Shown here piece after piece: positions 5,629 through 10,841 of a stretch of 10,841 nt of DNA. Numbering within the stretch: the stretch's first letter is position 1; each line of letters begins with the position of its first letter. This DNA comes from Bin87 sp964502995 (GTDB taxonomy: Bacteria > Chloroflexota > Dehalococcoidia > Lucifugimonadales > UBA3495): assembly GCA_964502995.1 (NCBI GenBank), contig CAZCZB010000099.1, positions 1 to 10,841 on the forward strand, read 5' to 3'. Under the pieces are notes generated by a model. That model had not been told where the DNA came from, did no database searches, and worked only from the letters and a program-made list of their open reading frames with translations. Position numbers and translations under genes: made by a program.

Positions 5629-6623
5629 CAGGAGGCGTTGAACAACCCCAGTTGCGCCGCCCTCAGCAGGGCCCGCTGAACCTGCACCACGGGCGGGCCG
5701 TCCCTCGCCAGCACGATCTCAACCCGGTCGTCGGGCGTCAGCACCAGCGACCGCTCGCCGTCCAGCGCGATGGTGCAGTAGCGTTGTTCCAGGGACACCG
5801 GTATCCCCTCGTGCAGTATCTCCCACTCCGCGATCTCGGCGGGTTCCACCATACCGGGCGCAACCGGCGAAACGACGGTCGTGGTCGCTTCCTCGTCGGG
5901 CCGGACCATGCGGTAGTGGAGACCGCCCACGTCGGCCAGCGACAGAGGATGCAGCCGGCCGCCGATTGACGACAGCCCGATGCCCGCCGGCTCGGCCCGG
6001 GTCAGGAATACCTCGTACACCGTGTGCAGGTCCCAGATGGCTCGGGTGGCGACGTAACGCTCGCGGGACACGGCAACGTCCACCAGGGCCAGTTCGCGGG
6101 GTTCGCCGTTGACGTGGATGTGCAGCGCTTTGCTGGTCAGCGTGGACTCTTCATGGCTCAGTTGGCCGCTGGCGATGAGGCCGGCGGCGATGCCGGCCAG
6201 CGTGCCCTCAACCATCACGGGGAAGATGTTGTTGGTTCCGGTGGATATGGCGACCATGGGGATTGTGTTGGCGCCGCAGGCCACGGCCCGGTTGGTCCCG
6301 TCGCCGCCCAGGGTGATGAGGCAGCCGACGCCCATTTGGGCCATCATCTCCGCCGCCCTGATGGTATCGCCCTCGGTGTACAGCGGCGACATGGGCAGCA
6401 TTTCCAGGGGGATGCTGATGGCGGAATCGTCGGCGGCGCGCCGGCAAAGGTTGCCGCTGTCGGGCATCGCCACCACCCTTTCCACCTCGGTGGACTGGAG
6501 GCCGATCAACGCCCGCCGCACGGTGTTCACCTTTTCCCAGTCCGGCACGACGCGTCCCTGCGCCACCAGCCGGCGAATGTCCTTGCTGGCGGAGGGATTG
6601 GCGATGATTCCAACGGTAGCCAT
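5628..6623 (-). CDS. AcoX-like / ATP-NAD kinase-family protein
   Basis: The 331-aa protein carries the NAD-kinase-fold signature: GIIANPSASKDIRR at the N-terminus, ITLGGDGTNR (GGDGT at residues 106-110) and the AISTGTNNIFP loop (126-135), then EGTLAGIAAGL. This combination matches the AcoX/COG3199 branch rather than classical NAD kinase (NadK), where the second motif differs. AcoX proteins are known beside acetoin dehydrogenase operons but their reaction is unsettled; a kinase acting on NAD or another metabolite is plausible. I chose the ATG at 6623, with GGGA ten bases upstream; an in-frame TTG six bases earlier is possible. No acetoin dehydrogenase genes are visible. It overlaps the TauE/SafE-type gene by one base. 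Confidence 0.85.
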   Translation of the reverse strand: MATVGIIANPSASKDIRRLVAQGRVVPDWEKVNTVRRALIGLQSTEVERVVAMPDSGNLCRRAADDSAISIPLEMLPMSPLYTEGDTIRAAEMMAQMGVGCLITLGGDGTNRAVACGANTIPMVAISTGTNNIFPVMVEGTLAGIAAGLIASGQLSHEESTLTSKALHIHVNGEPRELALVDVAVSRERYVATRAIWDLHTVYEVFLTRAEPAGIGLSSIGGRLHPLSLADVGGLHYRMVRPDEEATTTVVSPVAPGMVEPAEIAEWEILHEGIPVSLEQRYCTIALDGERSLVLTPDDRVEIVLARDGPPVVQVQRALLRAAQLGLFNAS

Positions 6624-6981
6624 GCTCAAAACGTCCCGCGCGCCGCCCTGCGTCAGAGAAATGGGCGGCGCAACGGACGCCTACTATACACCATGGGCGG
6701 TTGAGGCTGACCCGGCAGGGGCGAATAATTATTCGCCCCTACATTGGGGTTGCGTTCATCCTGTTCCCGCAAGTTGAAAGACGTCAGATGCGTCGCCCGT
6801 GCCACCGGCTGCACCCAATCAGGCATGGGACGGACAAACATCCGCGATCTGATCCGTCCCGTGCGCGGCCAACGGAATTGCCAATCCGCCCCGATCATGC
6901 CCGGACGGCGGTCACCGAAAAACAGTGACGCAACGGGCCTGTCGCCACGGTTCCCGTCGTGTAGTCGTGTAGGATGTTACA
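6624..6981. other. 358-bp divergent gap with a palindrome but no gene
   Basis: This separates the minus-strand kinase-like gene from the plus-strand membrane protein gene. On the minus strand a TATAGT (6683-6688) could serve as a -10 box for the kinase gene, but no fitting -35 is visible. A perfect 24-bp palindrome lies at 6717-6740 (listed separately), and an 8-bp inverted repeat GGGACGGA/TCCGTCCC at 6827-6834 and 6853-6860. The frames crossing it on either strand do not look like proteins. I see no tRNA. Confidence 0.6.
6717..6740. repeat. perfect 24-bp palindrome of the GGGGCGAAT family
   Basis: AGGGGCGAATAA is followed at once by its exact reverse complement. This is the most symmetrical copy of the hairpin family and the only one between divergent genes, so a terminator role does not fit this position. 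Confidence 0.8.
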
Positions 6982-7371
6982 ATGCGAACCAGCGACGGCA
7001 ACGGCCCAACGTGGCGTTTCTTTGACGGTGCGGTGTCGATCAGCGCCAGCATGCTGCTGGCAATTTTGCTGGGAGATTGCCGAGGCTGCGGGGGACTCCC
7101 GGTGTTGGGTTACCTCAACGCCCTTACCGAGCGGGAGGCCGGGGTCATAATTGCGGCAACGCTGCTCCTGTTCCCCACTTCAATGGCGTTCTACGGAGGA
7201 ATGATCGTGTTTTTCGCAGCGAAAGAGTTCGTTGAAAAAAGGGCCGTGCAACGAGGCCGCCGACAGGAGCGCGAGCGCATCCAGCGGAAACTGGCCGAAC
7301 AGGGCGTTCCTCTCACTCCCGAGCAACTCAGGATTCTGTCCAGGGAAAACGGTTTGGACGAAACCGAATAG
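6982..7371 (+). CDS. hypothetical small membrane protein with charged C-terminal tail
   Basis: This 129-aa protein is not one I recognise. It has two hydrophobic segments, roughly residues 17-31 (AVSISASMLLAILLG) and 54-80 (GVIIAATLLLFPTSMAFYGGMIVFFAA). A highly charged helical tail follows (EKRAVQRGRRQERERIQRKLAEQG), with coiled-coil character, and then a polar end. A cysteine pair lies in the loop (DCRGCGG, C33 and C36). The start ATG has AGGA seven bases upstream. It lies 48 bases before the amidase gene and could share its transcript, though no functional link is evident. GC content is lower than in the amidase gene. It is probably real because the hydrophobic and charged blocks are well ordered. 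Confidence 0.62.
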   Translation: MRTSDGNGPTWRFFDGAVSISASMLLAILLGDCRGCGGLPVLGYLNALTEREAGVIIAATLLLFPTSMAFYGGMIVFFAAKEFVEKRAVQRGRRQERERIQRKLAEQGVPLTPEQLRILSRENGLDETE

Positions 7372-7419
7372 CGGCAACGCCGTCCTTGTCATGTTTGCAA
7401 TCGCCATCAGGAGCGCGTA

Positions 7420-8838
7420 ATGGATTCTGAACTCGCCTTCGCACCAGCCACCGAGATACGGCGCATGATCGCCGACGGTGAAATCTCATCGGTGGAACTC
7501 ACGGAGTTCTTCTACCGGCGTATTGAAGAACTGAACCCCAAACTCAGCGCATACCTGGCGCTCTGCCCCGACCAGGCGTTGGCCGACGCCCGCGCCGCCG
7601 ATGCCGCCCGACAGCGCGGCGACACGCTGGGGCCGCTGCACGGCATCCCCATCTCCATCAAGGACCTGGAGTTGACCAACGGGGTCACCACCACCATGGG
7701 TTCCGCCGTGTTCCGCGACCGGGTGCCCGACATGGACTCTATAGTCGTTGAGCGCGTCAAGGCCGCCGGCGCCATCGTGCTGGGCAAGACCAACACGCCC
7801 GAGTTCGGCCAGTCGGGAACCACCGAGAACCTGGTCAGCGAACCGTGCCGCAACCCGTGGAACACCGACTACACCCCCGGCGGCAGCAGCGGCGGCGCGG
7901 CGTCGGCGTTGGCCGCCGGGCTCTGCACGCTGGCCACCGGCAGCGACGGCGGCGGCAGCATCCGCATCCCGTCCAGCTTCAGCGGCGTTACGGGCATCAA
8001 GCCGTCGCAGGGGCGCGTGCCCCGCTACGGCGGCTACGGCGGCCCGGCCGTCAATCACTTCTCCCAGTCCGGCCCCATGAGCCGCAACGTGCGCGACACC
8101 GCCATGCTGCTGCAGGCGCTGGCCGGCCCGGACTCTCGGGACGCCAACACCATGACCGACACTCCGCCCGACTATACCGCCGCGCTGGAAGGCGGCGTGC
8201 AGGGCTGGCGCGTGGCGTGGACCGACGACTGGGGTTACGCCGCCGTGGACCCCGAGGTGGTGCAGGTGACCCGCGCCGCCGCCCAGGTGTTCCAGGAGAT
8301 GGGAGCGGTGGTGGAGGAAGCCTCGCCGGAGATTGAGGGCGATCCCTTCCCGGCGTTCTCAACCGTGTTCGGCGTTGCGTCGTACACGTCGTACCAGGCC
8401 CTGCATCCGGAGCGGCGGGACGAGTTGACCCACTATGTCCGCGCCACCTTCGACGCTGCGGCCGGGTATTCCGCCGCCGACCTGTCCCGCGCGCTGGCCT
8501 ACGTTGACCGGCACAAGCGACGGTTCGCCGATTTCTTCAACACCTACGACCTGCTGCTGACGCCGGCCATGGCCGTTACGGCGTTCCCCATCGGCGAGCA
8601 TCCCACCAGCATCGGCGGACGCGCGGTGGAGCCGTGGTGGGGATACCTGCCCTTCACGTTCCCCATCAACATGAGCGGCCAGACGGCGGCCAGCGTCCCC
8701 TGCGGGTTCTCCGCCGCCGGCCTGCCCATCGGCCTGCACCTGGTGGGTCCGGCGGGAGCCGAGGGGCGCGTGCTGCGAGCGATGGCCGCATTCGAAGAGG
8801 CCCAACCGTGGAGCCAACACCGCCCGCCGGTGTCGTGA
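7420..8838 (+). CDS. amidase-signature family hydrolase
   Basis: The 472-aa protein has the complete amidase-signature core. The Ser-Ser-Lys catalytic triad is K81 (in GIPISIKDL), S156 (in YTPGGSSGG) and S180 (in GSDGGGSIRIP). The spacings of 75 and 24 residues equal those of the well-studied FAAH triad. The N-terminus (FAPATEIRRMIADGEISSVEL) and the C-terminal GLPIGLHLVGP are also typical. Such enzymes hydrolyse linear or cyclic amides in the cytoplasm; the substrate cannot be told. It is not likely to be GatA, as no gatB or gatC lies nearby and the sequence is closer to catabolic amidases. AGGAG lies six bases before the ATG. Codon use is GC-rich, like the core genes. The hairpin at 8861-8900 probably ends its transcript. 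Confidence 0.92.
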   Translation: MDSELAFAPATEIRRMIADGEISSVELTEFFYRRIEELNPKLSAYLALCPDQALADARAADAARQRGDTLGPLHGIPISIKDLELTNGVTTTMGSAVFRDRVPDMDSIVVERVKAAGAIVLGKTNTPEFGQSGTTENLVSEPCRNPWNTDYTPGGSSGGAASALAAGLCTLATGSDGGGSIRIPSSFSGVTGIKPSQGRVPRYGGYGGPAVNHFSQSGPMSRNVRDTAMLLQALAGPDSRDANTMTDTPPDYTAALEGGVQGWRVAWTDDWGYAAVDPEVVQVTRAAAQVFQEMGAVVEEASPEIEGDPFPAFSTVFGVASYTSYQALHPERRDELTHYVRATFDAAAGYSAADLSRALAYVDRHKRRFADFFNTYDLLLTPAMAVTAFPIGEHPTSIGGRAVEPWWGYLPFTFPINMSGQTAASVPCGFSAAGLPIGLHLVGPAGAEGRVLRAMAAFEEAQPWSQHRPPVS

Positions 8839-8860
8839 GCAGCCAAAGGCCAGACCATCA

Positions 8861-8900
8861 AACAGGGTAGGGGCGAATGATTATTCGCCCCTACCCTGTT
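8861..8900. terminator. perfect 40-bp hairpin, possible bidirectional terminator
   Basis: Two exact 18-bp arms (AACAGGGTAGGGGCGAAT and its reverse complement) surround a 4-base loop (8879-8882). It lies 22 bases after the amidase stop and 29 bases from the stop of the converging aspartic protease gene. It belongs to the GGGGCGAAT repeat family but has the longest arms in the window. There is no strict T-run, only GTTGTTG on the plus side, so termination is inferred from position and stem strength. Confidence 0.6.
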
Positions 8901-8929
8901 GTTGCGTTGATCGGATCAATTGGCGATAT

Positions 8930-9373
8930 TCAAACGGTGCTGAGTGTGACTGCTCCGGTTATCCCGTCGTAGGTCAATCGGAAGTGCCGAAGGAAATCCC
9001 GACCCAAGATAGCGGATTGCGGTTGTCCGCCGGCAGCCAGATACGCTCCGACAAAAGCGCCCGAAAAAACCGCATCCAACGCTGGCACATGGATGCTTCC
9101 GGAATGAACATTCACAACGCCTTCCCCGTGGACTCCGGACACAATCCGTTGGTTAATGACCGGCAAGTTGAGAGTCGCAGCCAGGCTCGCGTCGATACAA
9201 GTGGTAGCCGCCCCCGTGTCCACTAGCGCAGGCAACAGGCCCTGTGTGCCGCGCTGGTGGGTTGAGTCGAAGGCAGGGAAATTCAGGTCGAAGCCGATAT
9301 TGACCATGAGCGTCGGACCTTGATGCACCAGGAAATCCGGCTGTCCTGAGAAACCCAAATCAACGCTAGGCAT
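8930..9373 (-). CDS. retropepsin-like aspartic protease
   Basis: The 147-aa protein has the single catalytic DTG of retroviral-type aspartic proteases (LVDTGAATTCID, DTG at residues 52-54). It also has the matching late motif SAILGRDFLRHFRLTYDG (ILGRD at 122-126). Single-domain enzymes of this type work as homodimers, each chain giving one aspartate. It starts MPSVDLGFSG with no signal peptide, so it is probably cytoplasmic. Its ATG overlaps the stop of the upstream small gene by eight bases, showing that both are read from one message. I recall similar short protease genes beside small DUF5678-like genes in other bacteria, but the target is unknown. GC content (about 55%) is below that of the neighbouring hydrolases. 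Confidence 0.85.
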   Translation of the reverse strand: MPSVDLGFSGQPDFLVHQGPTLMVNIGFDLNFPAFDSTHQRGTQGLLPALVDTGAATTCIDASLAATLNLPVINQRIVSGVHGEGVVNVHSGSIHVPALDAVFSGAFVGAYLAAGGQPQSAILGRDFLRHFRLTYDGITGAVTLSTV

Positions 9374-9608
9374 TTCGCGATCGGTAAAGCACGTATGGCG
9401 GTAACGTCAGTGGAGGTTCACCCACCTGCTTGATCAGGTATGGACCTCGCCCGAAGCGAACCATGGCGTCGTTCACGGCGTCCTGGGACGAAGCATAAAA
9501 GCCCGCAAGTTCTTCGTCGTGAAGAACCACCCACTTGCCGAAATGATCCAGCTCCAGATCATCTTGCATGGCCTCATAAGCAGCGATGTTCTCTTTCAGC
9601 GTGCTCAT
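9366..9608 (-). CDS. small DUF5678-like protein, partner of the aspartic protease
   Basis: The gene encodes 80 aa from an ATG at 9608, chosen because GGAGA lies just upstream on the minus strand. A longer in-frame start at 9683 would cross the inverted repeat at 9662-9691 and is not supported. The sequence (LKENIAAYEAMQDDLE, then GKWVVLHDEELAGFYASSQDAVNDAMVRFGRGPYLIKQVG) resembles small DUF5678-type proteins by eye. I give this family match moderate weight only. There is no membrane segment or signal peptide. It lies in front of the protease gene with an eight-base overlap, so it may be a substrate, inhibitor or chaperone for it. The function is unknown. Confidence 0.75.
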   Translation of the reverse strand: MSTLKENIAAYEAMQDDLELDHFGKWVVLHDEELAGFYASSQDAVNDAMVRFGRGPYLIKQVGEPPLTLPPYVLYRSRNA

Positions 9609-9661
9609 TTGAGAGTCTCCGGGAGTGTATGAGAGCAGACGGCTTACAAAAGCAATGCTAT

Positions 9662-9691
9662 CGGCCCCCTTGCACGCTGGCAAGAGGGCCG
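9662..9691 (-). terminator. hairpin after the dienelactone hydrolase gene
   Basis: On the minus strand CGGCCCTCTTGC is followed by a 6-base loop and GCAAGGGGGCCG, a 12-bp stem with a single T-G mismatch (a G-U pair in RNA). It begins 23 bases after the TAA stop of the hydrolase gene. A TTTT tract follows about 10 bases later, so it is not a textbook terminator, but the position fits. Confidence 0.5.
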
Positions 9692-9713
9692 TTTCAGGCG
9701 CGATGCCGGTCGT

Positions 9714-10502
9714 TTACTTCAGGTGTTCGTTGAAGAAGGCGACCGTGCGGCTCTTGGCGTCGCTGGCGGCAGCCTCGTTGTAGCTGTCGCGGTCGTCGCA
9801 GTTGAAGCCGTGGCCGGCGTCGGGATACGACTTGAAGTCGTGGGCCTTGCCGGCGGCGGTGAGCGCTTCTGCGATTTTCGCCACGTCATCCGGGGTCGGA
9901 TTGCCGTCGGTATCGCCGAAGTTGCCCATCAGCGGGATGCTGATGTTGCCGGTGCGGTCGATGGGGGTGACGCCGTCGCCATACGGGGCCAGGATGGCGC
10001 CGCCGTAGTAGCAGACACCGGCGCTGAGGCCGTCGCAGGAACTGGCAGCCAGGTAAACAACACGGCCGCCCATGCAGTAACCCACGATTCCGATCTTCTG
10101 CCCGCGGGTGCGCGGATAGGTGCGCTGCAGGTAATCGACGGTGGCGTTGATGTCGTCGATGATGCCCTGGCCGGTCAGCTCAGGCATGTAGGTGTTGATG
10201 GCGGCGTCGAAGTCGTCGGGGGTGTAACCCAGCATGGGGTTGGGGTTGCGCTCGTTCCTGTGGAACAGGGCGGGCGCCACGGCAACGTAACCCTCCGCGG
10301 CGAACTGGTCGGCGACGCGCTGGATGTGCTGGTTCACGCCAAAGGCTTCCTGAACCACGATGATGGCGGGAAGGTTGGTGCCCACGCTGGGCGGCGGGAA
10401 GCTGACGTATGCAGCCATATCACCGCCTTCGGCGATGTTGGCTCCGGATTCGCGCTCGCCCGTGGGGTCTGGCATTCGAATGTTTTCCCAGAACGACGGC
10501 AT
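9714..10502 (-). CDS. dienelactone hydrolase family protein
   Basis: The 262-aa protein is an alpha/beta hydrolase of the dienelactone hydrolase family. The nucleophile is C143 in the elbow GYCMGGR, H231 lies in DAGHGF, and D199 (or D197) in FGDTDGNPTP is the likely acid. E52 in VVQEAFGVNQ corresponds to the glutamate that positions the nucleophile in dienelactone hydrolase. Known members hydrolyse lactones in chloroaromatic breakdown, but many act on other esters or are of unknown use. No other aromatic-degradation genes are present. The ATG at 10502 is preceded by GGAGGA; an in-frame start at 10628 would lie in the promoter region and is rejected. It is a single-gene unit with its own promoter and terminator candidates. 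Confidence 0.93.
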   Translation of the reverse strand: MPSFWENIRMPDPTGERESGANIAEGGDMAAYVSFPPPSVGTNLPAIIVVQEAFGVNQHIQRVADQFAAEGYVAVAPALFHRNERNPNPMLGYTPDDFDAAINTYMPELTGQGIIDDINATVDYLQRTYPRTRGQKIGIVGYCMGGRVVYLAASSCDGLSAGVCYYGGAILAPYGDGVTPIDRTGNISIPLMGNFGDTDGNPTPDDVAKIAEALTAAGKAHDFKSYPDAGHGFNCDDRDSYNEAAASDAKSRTVAFFNEHLK

Positions 10503-10599
10503 AGTGTTTCCTCCTCCATTAGATGCGCAAAGGATGCTGGTGCGGCCACAAGTCGGCAACAGCGTCGGCCTCAACCGCACGTGCCTTCGGTGCGCCGGA

Positions 10600-10628
10600 A
10601 TTGTAACAAAGGTTGCCCGGCCAAACAA
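10600..10628 (-). promoter_or_regulatory. candidate promoter of the dienelactone hydrolase gene
   Basis: On the minus strand TTGTTT (10628-10623) is followed after 17 bases by TACAAT (10605-10600), which has five of six consensus bases and an extended TGT just before it. The -35 box matches only three of six. The start point would be near 10593, giving a leader of about 90 bases before the ATG at 10502. Confidence 0.42.
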
Positions 10629-10667
10629 GCGGCGCGATGTCAGGCGCAGGGCCTTTCGATTGCCTTT

Positions 10668-10743
10668 CCACCTGTCCGCTCATCCTGAGCCTGTCGCCCC
10701 ACCTGTCCGCTCATCCTGAGCCTGTCGAAGGATGAGCGGACAG
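10668..10743. repeat. duplicated repeat unit with a 15-bp palindrome
   Basis: A 29-base unit beginning CCACCTGTCCGCTCATCCTG occurs at 10668-10696 and again, identically, at 10699-10727 (period 31). The second copy continues into AGGATGAGCGGACAG (10729-10743), the exact reverse complement of 10703-10717, giving a 15-bp hairpin with an 11-base loop. The first copy lacks this second arm. The core matches the repeat at the end of the DUF1385 gene. Confidence 0.85.
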
Positions 10744-10805
10744 ATGGAGCGATAATCGAAATGCACTGATGTCAAGTCCGATTCGCTCTCATGCGTACCC
10801 GGTTT

Positions 10806-10841
10806 GTCATTGCGAGTCCGCCACAGGCGGATGGCAATCCC
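10806..10841 (+). repeat. dispersed repeat, fourth copy of the GTCATTGCGAG family
   Basis: It has the same ends and TCCGCC-ACA-GGCGGA core as copy A at 2009-2044, then TGGCAATCCC, and is cut by or ends at the window edge. A GTACCC motif stands ten bases before it, comparable to the GGGTAC next to copies A and C. Confidence 0.8.

Larger units (their letters stand above)
10503..10841. other. 339-bp right-hand gap with promoter and repeats
   Basis: No gene is evident upstream of the dienelactone hydrolase gene. The left part holds its ribosome binding site and promoter candidate, the middle (10668-10743) a duplicated repeat with a palindrome, and the end a copy of the GTCATTGCGAG repeat. Bases between these elements hold nothing I recognise. 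Confidence 0.65.

Noticed and set aside
4855..5679. plus-strand frame opposite the TauE/SafE-type gene
   Set aside because: Its Gln/His/Arg-rich composition is typical of antisense to a hydrophobic GC-rich gene; the minus strand gives a clear membrane protein.
6744..7025. 93-codon frame before the membrane protein gene
   Set aside because: It has no ribosome binding site, overlaps the better-supported start at 6982, and reads as random Arg/Ser/Pro-rich sequence.
9723..10688. 321-codon plus-strand frame opposite the dienelactone hydrolase gene
   Set aside because: The minus strand has the full catalytic set and a good ribosome binding site; the plus frame has low-complexity Val/Ala/Gly content.
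10668..10727. possible CRISPR-like direct repeat
   Set aside because: Only two copies with a 2-base gap, no spacers, and the unit is a known style of palindromic intergenic repeat.

Overview
This is a high-GC bacterial chromosome segment with ordinary housekeeping genes and several short accessory modules. The gene order rplU-rpmA-rpmE followed closely by a DUF1385 membrane-protein gene, and the abundance of short palindromic intergenic repeats, fit Chloroflexota (Dehalococcoidia/SAR202-like). This placement is an inference from gene order and repeat style, and no marker gene in the window settles it.

Layout, left to right. (1) A plus-strand YgfZ/GcvT-type folate-binding protein gene, cut by the left edge. 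(2) A lower-GC plus-strand pair of abutting genes (1108-1857): a small acidic protein of unknown function and a PIN-domain ribonuclease-like protein. (3) A 420-bp gene-free stretch with three copies of a dispersed repeat with ends GTCATTGCGAG and GGCAATC, followed by a good sigma-70 promoter. (4) The ribosomal protein genes L21, L27 and L31, an unrecognised 135-aa protein and the DUF1385 membrane protein, whose last codons and stop lie inside a second repeat family. (5) A convergent intergenic region with a 17-bp tandem repeat and a hairpin repeat. (6) A minus-strand overlapping pair: an AcoX/NAD-kinase-like protein and a TauE/SafE-type permease. (7) A divergent 358-bp gap, then plus-strand genes for a small two-helix membrane protein and an amidase-signature hydrolase with an intact Lys-Ser-Ser triad. 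(8) A perfect 40-bp hairpin between convergent genes. (9) A minus-strand overlapping pair: a small DUF5678-like protein and a retropepsin-like aspartic protease. (10) A minus-strand dienelactone hydrolase with its own promoter and terminator candidates. (11) A right-hand gap full of repeats.

The best candidates for little-described biology are the two small two-gene modules (PIN plus acidic partner; retropepsin plus DUF5678-like partner) and the repeat families. One hairpin family (GGGGCGA...TCGCCCC) appears four times, mostly just beyond gene ends. I saw no CRISPR array, tRNA, rRNA, transposase or phage gene.
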